From Trichobilharzia regenti (Eukaryota > Platyhelminthes > Trematoda > Strigeidida > Schistosomatidae), in assembly GCA_944472135.2 (NCBI GenBank), contig OX235270.1, forward strand, positions 118,125,842 through 118,189,841: a DNA stretch of 64,000 nt, written 5' to 3'. Position numbers and translations under genes: made by a program. Positions 50,901 through 52,534 of the stretch are shown one piece after another. The notes below the pieces were generated by a model. It worked only from the letters and a program-made list of their open reading frames with translations. It was not told the DNA's origin and searched no databases. Position 1 is the first letter of the stretch. Each line of letters begins with the position of its first letter.

Positions 50901-51139
50901 TTTTGCATACCCATCTCTTCTAAACAATCTGTAACATCATAGAATGTATCTTGATCTGGAATTGAATTCAGCGTCTTATTCAATAAGGTCATTGCATAGA
51001 CCAACAATTCAGAATCACTTGCTTCATTGTTCAATATATTAATTATGTACGACCATGGTCGACCAGATAAAGCTGAAATTTTCAAATGAGAAGTAGGTAA
51101 GGCAAAAGAATTACTTTTGTAGATAAGTTCAACAACAAC
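3446..51139 (-). CDS. FHOD: FHOD-family formin, 14 internal exons (partial at both ends)
   Basis: Formins of the FHOD family nucleate, cap and bundle actin filaments in the cytoplasm. They are normally held inactive by contact between the N-terminal FH3 region and a C-terminal DAD. The 14 exons listed separately join without a frame break (total 3537 nt, 1179 codons), with consensus-like GT and AG borders. Order in the joined protein: end of FH3 (1-103), variable linker (104-630), FH1 proline blocks (693-751), FH2 (about 771-1160). Family-specific signatures are GRPWSYI and ELLVYAMTLLNKTL (FH3), RLKDLDFTDLE just before FH1, and MLPTEEE, AEQFLVTLS, AIGNFLNGS and EFALEYRTTRE (FH2). The start codon, early FH3 exons and DAD exon were not found. 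Introns are large and full of transposon remnants. Assignment to FHOD rather than Diaphanous or DAAM rests on these motifs and is firm; the vertebrate orthologue number cannot be given. Confidence 0.92.
3780..4600 (-). mobile_element. element A copy 2 (3' part, antisense to window)
   Basis: The minus strand reads KGRVYCSSVRSVFVYGYETW, FDHRCLRSISRVKWHNKVSN, LRWLGHVLRMPSHRLPRRAM and SGWKK, the same C-terminal region as the copy at 1271-3247. It then shows frame breaks and a 3' end in GACA repeats (about 3785-3800). Only the region downstream of the reverse-transcriptase catalytic centre is kept. Confidence 0.88.
4601..6590. other. intron, mostly unassigned
   Basis: Apart from the hammerhead-bearing palindrome at 4673-4868 and an (ATA)n run at about 5213-5241, nothing is recognised. 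Short open frames here have no recognisable motif. Confidence 0.5.
4673..4868 (+). repeat. hammerhead-bearing repeat, rearranged palindromic copy
   Basis: Two inverted arms (about 4673-4714 and 4770-4833, sharing GATTTCATCATGAGCTGAC in opposite orientation) flank a hammerhead-like core at 4723-4768. The core reads stem I GTACTG/CAGTAC, ATGAAGA (C3 changed to A), stem II GTCC/GGAC, GAAA, and a GCC triplet where GTC is expected. The tRNA-like head and the central region of the family are missing. The core changes make it unlikely to self-cleave. Confidence 0.7.
6591..6833 (+). repeat. tRNA-headed SINE with element-B-like body (copy 1)
   Basis: The head has an A-box-like stretch (GTTTACTGGTAGAATTATCG) and a B box (GGGGTTCGATTTCCC, 6646-6660). 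The body (about 6720-6790) reads GAGCGTGAGGTTAGCAATCC, close to the 5' untranslated region of element B at 9345-9361. The end reads CCCCTGTTCCATTC, like the element B 3' end (CCCTATGTTCCTCTAGGAAC). Confidence 0.75.
7168..7352 (+). repeat. tRNA-headed SINE, second tail type (copy 1)
   Basis: Head GCGTCAGTGGCACAGTGGTT with B box GAGGTTCGATCTCC. The body is different from that of the element-B-like SINE: ATCTGTGGTCGGCCTGCAAA, AAAATTCCATACTTGTACTG, and the terminal CATCAAGCTGTAATCAAAAT. The same head and tail recur at 58957-59155 and, inverted, at 44361-44518. Confidence 0.8.
7640..8115 (-). mobile_element. Penelope-like element remnant, GIY-YIG end (family 2)
   Basis: On the minus strand, 8095 downward reads KIPCNDCESTYTGQTSRSG, the N-terminal half of a GIY-YIG endonuclease domain of the kind found in Penelope-like elements (Y in the G-x-Y-x-G position, then QT.R). 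The frame then decays. The segment 7860-7640 shares short matches with 55740-55500, for example CCATAAATTG on the minus strand, so both belong to one family. The reverse transcriptase is not visible here. Confidence 0.65.
8500..8583 (-). repeat. inverted terminal copy of the Penelope-like element 3' end
   Basis: The reverse complement of this stretch matches 12603-12690 closely (shared pieces CCTTATTCTGTAATAT, TACGACTG, GAAAAGAAAT, CTTCGCTGAACAAAA). It directly precedes the truncated coding part of the element, giving an inverted repeat around it. Penelope-like insertions often have such inverted partial terminal repeats. Confidence 0.75.
8580..9180 (+). pseudogene. Penelope-like element ORF, C-terminal GIY-YIG part (family 1)
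   Basis: The coding sequence starts at the junction with the inverted repeat and reads RSYLLNNGYPTRFIESN. It shifts frame near 8700 and continues SELIKNLLSKCIKRTFSAAD, MCIYSFTCSFGADYIGR and RKRVAEHYPVRLMKGER. After another shift near 9090 it ends AEALAMHEQKPKLCVQ. The YSFTC...GADYIGR pattern is a GIY-YIG nuclease, the endonuclease of Penelope-like elements. The reverse transcriptase is absent (5' truncation). At least two frameshifts make it non-functional. Confidence 0.82.
9346..11745 (+). CDS. element B ORF, part 1: AP endonuclease + reverse transcriptase
   Basis: First ATG at 9400 (MNLFAPKEK); the frame is open from 9346. The N-terminal apurinic-type endonuclease shows VGTWNVRT, GICESRWNG, CYAPTNN, LMGDMNAKLG and the terminal SDHYLV, all catalytic blocks intact. 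A basic linker follows. Then the reverse transcriptase: TPGPDGIPAE, EQAGFRRNKSCIDQI, NFIDFEKAFDSVDREV, GVRQGCLLSP and DFADDICLIS with the catalytic FADD. The enzyme nicks target DNA and primes reverse transcription at the nick. The frame ends at a stop (11743-11745) inside a CAA-rich stretch. The coding continues one base back in another frame, so a short indel is the likely cause. Confidence 0.9.
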   Translation: MRLATPPCKQSCYRTFSIMNLFAPKEKVCVGTWNVRTMYETGKAAQIANEMKRYGIQVLGICESRWNGSGLTKLSTGESVIYSGHPEDNHTHTEGVAIMMSPTATKALIQWEAISSRIMTARFNSKGRKVSIIQCYAPTNNADLEKKEEFYRQLQATMDNTPAGDMKILMGDMNAKLGPDNTGRELIMGREALGEMNENGELFADFCAFNELVIGGSVYKHKDIHKATWVSPDGQTKNQIDFISISRKWRRSLLDTKARRGADVGSDHYLVQGTIQIKLKAFRESGAADRPQAKFNTQKLKDQATKDIFIASIKDKAETQINTSEKVGVEKHWNNLKTVWSQTCIEILGRKKRQDKQWLTTDTWKLIEERRTVKQKIIQCTDEQQKQELNASYNTLNKRVKKSAREDKRKYYETMANEAEQAAGKGDLATLYQTTRNLSGKRSTQIKPIKDDNGKSITKEVEQRKHWVEHFKRLLNRPPPTTRPAIPTTEAELPVNTDPPTKSEVLNAIKMLKAGKTPGPDGIPAEALKIDPETTADLMTPLLEKVWKEGKVPEDWKNSYLFKLPKKGDLSQCKNWRGIMLLSIPSKILSRIILERIKQALDEKLRPEQAGFRRNKSCIDQIATLRIIIEQSLEWQSPLYLNFIDFEKAFDSVDREVIWKLLRYYGVPSTIIHLIQQLYDNAACQVIHNGKLTEAFEVRTGVRQGCLLSPMIFLIAIDWIMRQTTATNEGTGIKWTDTKDLEDLDFADDICLISHKLEDMQVKSNKLAEEASKIGLHVNIDKTEMMKIPSQHQQHNRPQ
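11742..12365 (+). CDS. element B ORF, part 2: C-terminal region after the frameshift
   Basis: The continuation of the reverse-transcriptase ORF in the -1 frame: SINGKNLKETTSFTYLGSIV, RIGKARQAFITLKSVWRS, NSNVKSVLLYGSETWRV, KKWRWIGHTLRKPSSDITRQ and a basic end (GRRRVGRPRVTWRRSCEEEM) before the stop at 12363-12365. This is the RTE C-terminal extension. It has no independent start and would not be made without repair of the frame. Confidence 0.85.
   Translation: MSINGKNLKETTSFTYLGSIVSTTGGTDEDIKARIGKARQAFITLKSVWRSTALSIKNKIRIFNSNVKSVLLYGSETWRVIKSISNKLQTFINNCLRSILKIRWPEKISNRDLWERTNQEPIVKQIGRKKWRWIGHTLRKPSSDITRQALEWNPKGRRRVGRPRVTWRRSCEEEMKACGQTWSRVKKLSENRSQWRCAAEALCSSRN
12691..13211. other. intron stretch without recognised features
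   Basis: No exon, repeat family or RNA gene is recognised between the end of the Penelope-like element and FHOD exon m. Confidence 0.5.
13212..13368 (-). CDS. FHOD: FHOD exon m: FH2 domain
   Basis: A 157-nt exon, acceptor AATTTTAG and donor GTAATT. It encodes LHSELGALCRCHRVDWDELP and RLEKLETDSKRAWEHYRLIF, the helical post/knob part of FH2. The reading frame would reach a stop one codon past the donor, which supports the splice site used. The two leftover bases AA join A of exon n to give lysine. Confidence 0.93.
13491..13730 (+). repeat. tRNA-headed SINE with element-B-like body (copy 2, diverged)
   Basis: The head starts GCGTCGGGGG and has a B box (AAGTTCGATTCCCGACTGAG). The body reads GGCTGAGTGTGAGGATAGAA and ATCCTACCTTATAAAAAGAA. 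The end reads GCCCGATGTTCTATCC. Order and spacing match the copies at 6591 and 63503. Confidence 0.65.
13731..14970. other. intron stretch; one unassigned open frame
   Basis: A plus-strand open frame at 14536-14859 (107 codons) has no start context, motif or homologue that I recognise and lies in the intron between FHOD exons m and l. Nothing else is seen. Confidence 0.4.
14977..15113. repeat. head-to-head pair of tRNA-like sequences
   Basis: The minus strand of 15036-14977 reads GGCCGGTAGAGTGCCGG then GCTAGTTCGAGTCCTACC, i.e. A-box- and B-box-like elements. Immediately to the right the plus strand carries a diverged copy (GAAGCTTGGAGGCGGCTGAT, TTTGAATCATGCC). The two copies share GTTTGGAGGC/GCTTGGAGGC in inverted orientation. 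Confidence 0.55.
15162..15369 (-). CDS. FHOD: FHOD exon l: FH2 domain
   Basis: A 208-nt exon, phase 0 in and one base out. The acceptor ends GAAAG with a poor pyrimidine tract; the donor is GTTAGT. It encodes VTEIINCKTLRYVLSVLLAI, AIGNFLNGSTARGFTL and LLHHVCCIVLDQFPDG. GNFLNG is the most conserved FH2 motif. The split aspartate codon joins exon m to read FPDGTDLHSELGAL, the expected family sequence. Confidence 0.94.
15779..15824 (-). ncRNA. hammerhead ribozyme motif (decayed)
   Basis: Stem I GTACTG...CAGTAC is perfect, the core is CTGAAGA, the stem II 5' side GTCC with loop CAAACTA, and GAAA is present. Stem II is broken (TGAC instead of GGAC) and the cleavage triplet reads ATG. It resembles schistosome SINE hammerheads. 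Probably inactive. Confidence 0.65.
16153..16197 (+). ncRNA. hammerhead ribozyme motif (decayed), in the inverted arm
   Basis: Stem I GTACTG/CAGTAC and stem II GTCC/GGAC are intact, but the core lacks the first C (TGAAGA), GAAA reads GAGA, and the triplet is ATC. It lies on the strand opposite to the hammerhead at 15779-15824. Confidence 0.6.
16921..17480 (+). pseudogene. Penelope-like element remnant with GIY-YIG (family 1)
   Basis: Broken frames read ITRNMEKEITPSLTI, IAEVIKSRLFKPFQCQ, VCVYSFICSCGADYVR and WKRVAEY, parallel to the copy at 8580-9180. It contains several stops and frameshifts. The end of the region (GCCGAAGTACTGGTTATACA) corresponds to the AEALAMHEQ part. No reverse transcriptase is visible. 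Confidence 0.7.
17726..17944 (-). CDS. FHOD: FHOD exon k: FH2 domain
   Basis: A 219-nt exon, phase 0 at both ends, acceptor CTTTTCTAG and donor GTAATT. It encodes KLLTTMLPTEEECEAI, LGQAEQFLVTLSAI, RLELWLFKLDY and KEIAEPLNDLKQ. These are the core FH2 helices, with the family reading MLPTEEE...AEQF and the KLDYE...EIAEPL pattern that distinguishes FHOD from other formins. Confidence 0.95.
17945..20284. other. intron k-j: repeats and unassigned sequence
   Basis: Contains a (GT)n run near 17984-17998, (TA)n at 18487-18514, a repeat shared with 35298-35525 (listed separately) and a weakly tRNA-like stretch at about 19930-20110 (ATTGGCCTAAGCACTCGA, then a B-box-like CCAAGTTGAATCTC). The rest is unassigned. 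Confidence 0.45.
19140..19375 (+). repeat. dispersed repeat with endonuclease-like reading (copy 1)
   Basis: Shares long stretches with 35298-35525, for example CAGTAATTTACGTCAATGTT, GGATACAGTTAACATATAGA and TGATCTGACATTCAAGA. One frame reads WTVIYVNVYAPNIGREKNE, like the YAPN block of a non-LTR endonuclease, so this is probably a piece of a third non-LTR family. Too short to classify. Confidence 0.55.
20285..20437 (-). CDS. FHOD: FHOD exon j: FH2 domain
   Basis: A 153-nt exon, phase 0 at both ends, acceptor CACAATCAG and donor GTAATT. It encodes VLDMKRSNAINIGLKVLPPP and ILKMDQSIINREGIE. The KRSNAINI motif and the proline triplet are highly conserved FH2 features of the FHOD, Diaphanous and DAAM groups. 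An 8.1-kb intron separates it from exon i. Confidence 0.93.
20868..21130 (+). pseudogene. element-B-like 3' fragment, strongly decayed
   Basis: Broken frames read CRRKWRWTGCNLKKPSSNIT and NPKGKR, then GERC. These match the element B C-terminus (GRKKWRWIGHTLRKPSSDIT, NPKGRRRVGRP). An untranslated end (GGCTTTGTGTTTTGCTAGAA) is like the element B 3' end. Many stops. Confidence 0.6.
21131..28512. other. intron j-i: largely unassigned
   Basis: No exon or named element is recognised. Microsatellites are present: (TA)n at 23885-23918 and 25364-25387, (AC)n at 25633-25652, and a GGTA/GGGA run at 25681-25726. A plus-strand open frame at 23926-24219 has no recognisable motif. A stretch near 23690 has a B-box-like GAGGTTCAATCC. 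Confidence 0.45.
28513..28898 (-). CDS. FHOD: FHOD exon i: end of FH1 and start of FH2
   Basis: A 386-nt exon (acceptor CTGTCTAG, donor GTATGC). It starts by completing the split glycine, then GPPPPPPAPG, a spacer, and the beginning of FH2: SKKTIRLHWTEWKP, where the tryptophan-containing lasso region is expected, then STVWSELVPVKLDPDFLEETFENRS, here cited in two pieces (STVWSEL and DPDFLEETFENR). Phase 0 at the end. The FH2 domain forms a ring dimer on the filament barbed end. Confidence 0.93.
29280..29560 (+). pseudogene. element A 3' end fragment, decayed
   Basis: CATGGCTCAAAATCGTCCTG and GTACTGCAGATGCACCC match the element A segment encoding DMAQNR and the following 3' region (compare 3008-3045 and 37380-37420). 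The fragment ends near AAAAGTTCTATGTTGAAAG, the same 3' end seen at 3206-3220. Multiple frame breaks. Confidence 0.6.
29816..30146 (-). CDS. FHOD: FHOD exon h: pre-FH1 segment and FH1 polyproline
   Basis: A 331-nt exon (acceptor TATAACAG, donor GTAATG). Residues 631-692 include ETFWQRCLDKVKRRPLRL and KDLDFTDLEAEE, a segment typical of FHOD just before FH1. From 693 on come four proline blocks (PPPAPPP, then runs of 8, 10 and 6 prolines separated by glycines), the FH1 region that recruits profilin-actin. The exon ends after the first base of a glycine codon, so FH1 is split by the intron. The DNA is a GGT/GGA-rich imperfect repeat, and the opposite strand is open only because of this composition. 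Confidence 0.93.
30147..32317. other. intron h-g, left part unassigned
   Basis: Nothing recognisable apart from a (CAA)n run at about 31642-31662. Short open frames on both strands show no motif. Confidence 0.45.
32318..32838 (+). mobile_element. element B copy 2: 3' fragment
   Basis: Very close to 11889-12386: AGGTCAACAGCACTCAGCAT, GAAATGGAGATGGATTGG, GTGGAACCCGAAAGGGAGGC and the terminal CCTCTAGGAACTAAAGGATA followed by AATAAT. It is 5'-truncated and differs from copy 1 by several short insertions (CCAG repeated near 32490, CTGG near 32590, ATT near 32639) that break the frame. Confidence 0.88.
33151..33282 (-). CDS. FHOD: FHOD exon g: linker
   Basis: A 132-nt exon, phase 0 at both ends, acceptor TTGCTTCAG and donor GTTAGT. 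It encodes VEEPPKPQTPRERTG, ILSVKDRFESG and a proline/serine-rich end (PPSAPGSTLPVKK). It contains no known domain. It is a classic cassette shape (44 codons, symmetric phase), so tissue-specific inclusion is plausible but not shown. Confidence 0.82.
33445..33520 (-). repeat. partial SINE tail, second tail type
   Basis: The minus strand reads GGAAATTCCATATTTGTACC, AAAACATACTG and AATAAAGCTATTATTATTAT, the tail of the SINE type at 7168 and 58957, here ending in ATT repeats. The head is missing. Confidence 0.6.
33775..34800 (-). mobile_element. element B copy 3 (antisense), 5'-truncated and decayed
   Basis: The minus strand reads INLIQQLYDN, MIFLIVVDWIMRHSV, SHKIEDLQ, VTINGDILKDITSFTYLDTI and MKNKIRIFNTNLKSLLFYMS in different frames. 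Its 3' end shows CCCTATGTTCCACTAGTAAC and an AATAAT tail near 33775. It covers the reverse-transcriptase palm to the C-terminus with many frame breaks. Confidence 0.8.
34801..35290. other. intron stretch without recognised features
   Basis: A minus-strand open frame at 34938-35228 has no recognisable motif. Nothing else is seen. Confidence 0.4.
35298..35525 (+). repeat. dispersed repeat with endonuclease-like reading (copy 2)
   Basis: Second copy of the sequence at 19140-19375 in the same orientation (GACAGTAATTTACGTCAATG, GTGGATACAGTTAACATATA, GTGAGAAACAACCAATCAGA). This copy has an insertion before the GGATACAG segment. Confidence 0.55.
35900..36390 (-). pseudogene. RTE-like remnant, decayed (antisense)
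   Basis: Minus-strand broken frames read GIQVNMEKIG, DRMEKAIQALITAKAA and RSTALRTSN. They align with element B's GLHVNIDKTE, ARIGKARQAFITLKSV and RSTALSIKN. Too diverged for subfamily assignment. Confidence 0.5.
36400..37625 (+). mobile_element. element A copy 3: reverse-transcriptase palm to 3' end
   Basis: Starts at RAYGELSSQLVTTSGVRQRC, passes the catalytic EYADDIVLL (about 36583) and FTYLGSTISQ. It shifts frame at about 36810, then continues ASETWPLRVEDMKRLAVF, RLRWLGHVLRMPSHRLPR and GGQTKTWHQSM. The 3' region ends TTCTATGTCGAAAACAGACA near 37600. The block after the frameshift (AGCTGAGTACGGATACAGGG) is shared with the antisense copy at 3780-4600 but not with the copy at 1271. Confidence 0.88.
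37626..39300. other. intron stretches flanking FHOD exon f
   Basis: Apart from exon f at 38017-38231 no features are recognised. ATACATACATAC lies near 39232. Confidence 0.4.
38017..38231 (-). CDS. FHOD: FHOD exon f: linker
   Basis: A 215-nt exon, acceptor ATTCAAG and donor GTCAGT (a weaker +3 C). It encodes EPVDDLKGKVIIVPEG, a serine/proline-rich middle, and ALKEKHSSFEK. The last motif resembles the 'REKYSNF' segment found in the FHOD linker between FH3 and FH1. It ends in phase 0 and joins VEEPPKPQTPRERTGK of the next exon. Confidence 0.82.
39310..39700. repeat. head-to-head pair of tRNA-like repeats
   Basis: The minus strand from 39400 down reads TTTAGCTCGGCTGGTATACC and TTGGTTCAAATCTTACC (A- and B-box-like). 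On the plus strand, 39590-39630 reads CTCTGGTTCGAATCTTGATG with an eroded A box. Both have a tail rich in TTCACCTTCA/CTCACCTTC. The two heads face each other about 190 bp apart. Confidence 0.5.
39701..40434. other. intron stretch without recognised features
   Basis: Nothing recognised between the tRNA-like pair and FHOD exon e. Confidence 0.4.
40435..40881 (-). CDS. FHOD: FHOD exon e: acidic linker exon
   Basis: A 447-nt exon in the same phase class as exon d, also skippable in frame. The acceptor is a pyrimidine-rich tract ending TTTAG. It carries a strongly acidic run (EEEEEEKEEER), consistent with a flexible linker. Two donors are possible. GTGAGA directly below 40435 keeps the frame into the next exon, whereas GTATTA at 40420-40421 would create TGA at the junction, so the first was chosen. 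A better-looking acceptor at 40935 would break the frame from exon d and was not used. Confidence 0.75.
40985..41065 (+). repeat. tRNA-like repeat
   Basis: Carries a good B box (GGGTTCGAGTCCCAC, 41016-41030) and a tail CTTAAGCCTGGAAGAGTAGG. A similar tail (CAGTCCTGGGATCTAGGCAG) follows a B-box-like sequence near 63390. No cloverleaf with a complete acceptor stem was found, so this is SINE-like rather than a tRNA gene. It lies about 100 bp upstream of FHOD exon e. Confidence 0.45.
41265..41540 (-). repeat. hammerhead-bearing repeat, decayed copy
   Basis: On the minus strand GCACTGTTGAAAACTCCCAA, ACTAAGAGTAGG and CAGTAC (41342-41298) follow the hammerhead layout with a broken core. The right part (CCAATTCACGATATACGAAG on plus) matches the central region of the 15715-16290 copy. 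Confidence 0.5.
41845..41905 (-). repeat. tRNA-like repeat
   Basis: The minus strand reads GTTGGATGGTTTAGTGGCTA (A-box-like) and TAGTTCGGATCTAAC (B-box-like). No downstream body was identified. No intact tRNA fold. Confidence 0.45.
42189..42581 (-). CDS. FHOD: FHOD exon d: low-complexity linker
   Basis: A 393-nt exon (acceptor CTACTCAG, donor GTGAGT) that stays open for 130 codons in the only frame compatible with its neighbours. It is rich in N, S, T, H and Q, with a poly-threonine run (MPTTTTTCSS) and an acidic end (TIDEIDVTDDYVKDETETS). No domain is recognised. Its length is a multiple of three and the start and end phases match, so skipping it would keep the frame. Confidence 0.78.
42780..43100. 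repeat. head-to-head pair of tRNA-like repeats with inverted flanks
   Basis: The minus strand from 42872 reads GGTCTTGTAGCTCACGTGG and GCTAGTTTGAACCCTGC. The plus strand at 43002-43078 reads GGTGTCGTAGCTCACCTGAT and AGCTAATTCGAATCC, closing with CGACACC, which pairs perfectly with the initial GGTGTCG. The sequence between is itself inverted: CTAACCAGATCAT at 42893 against ATGATCTGGTTAAC at 42983. Both arms continue into a similar tail (TAGATTT...CCACCTTCAC / TAGATTTCCACTCC). Confidence 0.6.
43101..44200. other. intron stretch without recognised features
   Basis: Only short AC/AG-rich runs (near 43335-43370) are seen. Confidence 0.4.
44205..44300 (+). repeat. hammerhead-bearing repeat, decayed copy
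   Basis: A B-box-like GAAGGTTCAAACCC (44211-44224) precedes TACTGGTCAGTAGTCCC and CGTACTAGGACGAAACAGG, the remnant of hammerhead stem II (GTCC...GGAC) and GAAA. The core and stem I are altered. Confidence 0.5.
44361..44518 (-). repeat. tRNA-headed SINE, second tail type (copy 2)
   Basis: The minus strand reads GCGTCGGTGGCACAGTGGTT, then GGTATCTGTAG-like body sequence, GTAGGCCGACC in the complement, AAAATTCCATACTTGTACCA and CAGTGTGGAATCAAGCTGTA, with a T/A-rich tail at 44333-44365. It lies just below FHOD exon c. Confidence 0.8.
44576..44697 (-). CDS. FHOD: FHOD exon c: small linker exon
   Basis: A 122-nt exon with one base of a codon at each end. The acceptor is TTTACAG and the donor GTAAGT. 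It encodes a hydrophilic stretch (FHPSTKHNEPKSS, SRENKHDDNLGKDSKRK) with no recognisable domain. Membership in the gene rests on frame compatibility with the exons on both sides and on good splice borders, not on homology. It could be alternatively spliced only together with another exon, because its length is not a multiple of three. Confidence 0.75.
44698..46500. other. intron b-c: mostly unassigned
   Basis: Contains a (GT)/(CG) run at 45455-45480. A minus-strand open frame at 45804-45541 with a proline-rich end (ASPHPPQFIHPFFGPANGM) does not fit the phases of the FHOD chain and is left unassigned. Near 46303 a GTTAGCTCAGTGGTTGG looks like a tRNA A box. Confidence 0.4.
46500..46640 (+). repeat. 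hammerhead-bearing repeat, decayed copy
   Basis: B box CTGGGTTCGACCCTCGGTGG (46518-46537) is followed by GAGTACTGCTAAAGTCTCTC, GGGCAAAACAACCATCC and the family tail CCAATGCTTCTCTAACTGAT. The hammerhead core is recognisable only by position. Confidence 0.55.
46640..47470 (+). pseudogene. Penelope-like element remnant with GIY-YIG (family 1)
   Basis: The frame from about 46672 reads VIRRRADIKDRPLLCVSTK, FTCSYGAGYIGRSM, KTVKEHYPACL, a stop, then HSIRTENSFKVIYKVKRSLP and AETLAIW. This is the GIY-YIG part of the same family as 8580-9180. The 3' region is AT-rich and ends with CGAAAAGAGACTCTTCGCTG near 47455, the family terminus. Confidence 0.75.
47471..48060. other. intron stretch without recognised features
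   Basis: Nothing recognised between the Penelope-like remnant and the element A fragment. Confidence 0.4.
48060..48850 (+). pseudogene. element A copy 4: 3' fragment, decayed
   Basis: Broken frames read VEHFTYLDSCISP, SRRDIRLSTKGHVYCSAVRS, SNIEVRRRVLGKEGKSTDEV, LRWLGHVLRMPSRRLRR and GDMAQDLSQ. The 3' untranslated region includes CTTGCTTCGTGTGCTACGTG. It ends about 60 bp from the donor of FHOD exon b. Confidence 0.82.
48910..49181 (-). CDS. FHOD: FHOD exon b: linker after FH3
   Basis: A 272-nt exon, entered in phase 0 after CTTTAG and left with two bases of a codon before GTGAGT. It begins ASLRYEDGEDVDELPLP, which matches the acidic segment that directly follows NLYE in vertebrate FHOD. The rest (RRMSRDQYLKTPEGE, ALSRKSKRYQSVENL) is basic and serine-rich, probably disordered linker. 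The split codon AG|C joins exactly to the next exon. No catalytic or binding motif is visible. Confidence 0.88.
49182..49690. other. intron stretch without recognised features
   Basis: Nothing recognised. Confidence 0.4.
49690..49880 (-). repeat. tRNA-headed repeat related to the hammerhead family, no core left
   Basis: GCTTGTTGACCATTGTTTAA and CATGTTGGAATCCCATGACC on plus look like the complement of the head and B box of the family. AAGATATACAGTCCCAATAC and CCGGCCAATTTTGTC follow, as in the central region at 15940-15985. No hammerhead core is seen. Confidence 0.4.
50230..50275 (-). ncRNA. hammerhead ribozyme motif (decayed), in the inverted arm
   Basis: The minus strand reads GCACTG, ATGAGGA, GTCC-CAAACTA-GGAC, AAAA, CAGCTGTC, CAGTAC. 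Stem II and the GTC cleavage triplet are intact. C3 of the core and the first G of GAAA are changed, which should abolish activity. Confidence 0.65.
50465..50510 (+). ncRNA. hammerhead ribozyme motif (decayed)
   Basis: Stem I GTACTG/CAGTAC perfect, core TTGAAGG, stem II GTCC/GGAA with one mismatch, GAAA present, triplet GTT. Preceded directly by the tRNA-like head. Confidence 0.62.
50831..51139 (-). CDS. FHOD: FHOD exon a: end of FH3/armadillo region
   Basis: This 309-nt exon is phase 0 at both ends. The acceptor follows a T-rich tract ending TTCAG and the donor is GTAAGT. It encodes residues 1-103 of the visible protein. Readable FHOD landmarks are SGRPWSYIINIL, ELLVYAMTLLNKTL, PDQDTFYDVTDCLEEMG and the closing EQLNLYE, which in animal FHODs sits at the end of the FH3 armadillo repeats. 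It is the most upstream exon recognised. The acceptor shows that earlier exons exist, but none was recognised between 51200 and 64000. Confidence 0.93.
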
Positions 51140-52330
51140 CTGAATAAAAAGTAACAATTAGATAAACTGGTTAGAAAATATTCATTATTATCATTATGTT
51201 TTATTGTTTATTAAAAATAAAATTAACAAGTGCATTTTTAACAGTTATTTTAACCGAATAGAAAATTGTAACGGCGACCTGCTTAAACCATCGGGATATT
51301 GAATTATCTATTCAGTATAAAGCGTCAACTTCACTTCATTTTACGTTGTTTTAACCATCCAGCTACACTGTCGAATCGGAGTCTCAACTCCACTGCATTC
51401 CTGAATAGCTTTCAACTTAACACTACGCATTTTAGTTTGTAAGTACAACAGTGTGGAATGGTTGAAGTATGCTTCAGGTCAGACAGTACAGTGTCGATTA
51501 TAATTTCACTTAAAGATTCTGTACTGTATATAAACGCATAGTTTAGAATGAGGTCATTATTACTATTATTATTATTATTATTGATTTGCAAGGTAACTAG
51601 CATGTTTAAAATACAGGAAACATATGAGAATTATTAATAGTAATAATAATGGTGATTGTCTAAGCTGCTGACCAGTGAAAACCAAGGGGTAGTGGACATT
51701 TGTCAAGTCCTAGCTCGACACTCATCAACGATCTATGCTCATTGCTCAATGATAAATCCAACGCATCAAGGAGAACATGTCTTCTATTGCTGTCAATGTG
51801 CGGGTTCCAAACTCATGTATAGCAGATATTCTGTGATACTTATGTTTTGAATGGTTTCCAAACTGAAAGTAGCTAGGGGCAGAATTTTTACCGATAGATT
51901 CAAACTCGTGTCACGTAGCACAGAAGTCAGAGATATTACAACTATCGTATTCGGCTTGATAATTGATCCTCTGCAGAAATTGAATGGGTTAGCCTTCGAG
52001 AAGTAATCGACATCATGGATATAATACTTAGCTTAGTGTTGACCGAATTGCATCAGTCAGCTGTACAATGCAGACAACAGGCCAGGTGACTTGCAGTGGT
52101 GTCCTACTTTGGTTTTCTTGTTCGATATTTCCAGGTAATCAGTGGGAAGCTTTGAACCTCGGTCAGTTACTCGTCAACAACCTCGAGGAAACTGATCTCA
52201 TTTCAGAGATTCGAACTCCCATCACTCAGTAACGTTATCACTGTGTTTAATTTCATATAATCACACTGCATAAGTATAATTTTTTATTTGAATATTCTTA
52301 TTCTTTCCACTTGACAACAGGCATACTTTG
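51140..52330. other. right flank of exon a: no gene recognised
   Basis: Contains a (TTA)n run at 51556-51582. No upstream FHOD exon was recognised on the minus strand, although the acceptor of exon a requires one. Confidence 0.4.
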
Positions 52331-52534
52331 TTTAATCGTAAGCAGAACAATGTTCGCAGAGAGCCGATGGTTCAATTCCCGACCGACACACACACCTGTA
52401 TGTTGCCTAGCCGATAGCAACCCTGGAAGGTGGATAGTTTGAGTGCGAGGCTAGCGACATAGTTACTCACATTTGAAAGATGAAGCCTAAAGCCCTGTGT
52501 GTTCTACTTGGAGTGCAAAAGAGTGAGAAAAAAC
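52330..52534 (+). repeat. tRNA-headed SINE with element-B-like body (copy 3)
   Basis: B box ATGGTTCAATTCCCGACC (52367-52384), body GTGCGAGGCTAGCGACAT (compare GCGTGAGGCTAGCAACC in element B) and end AAAGCCCTGTGTGTTCTACT (compare AAGCCCTATGTTCCTCTAGG). The A box is eroded. Confidence 0.65.
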
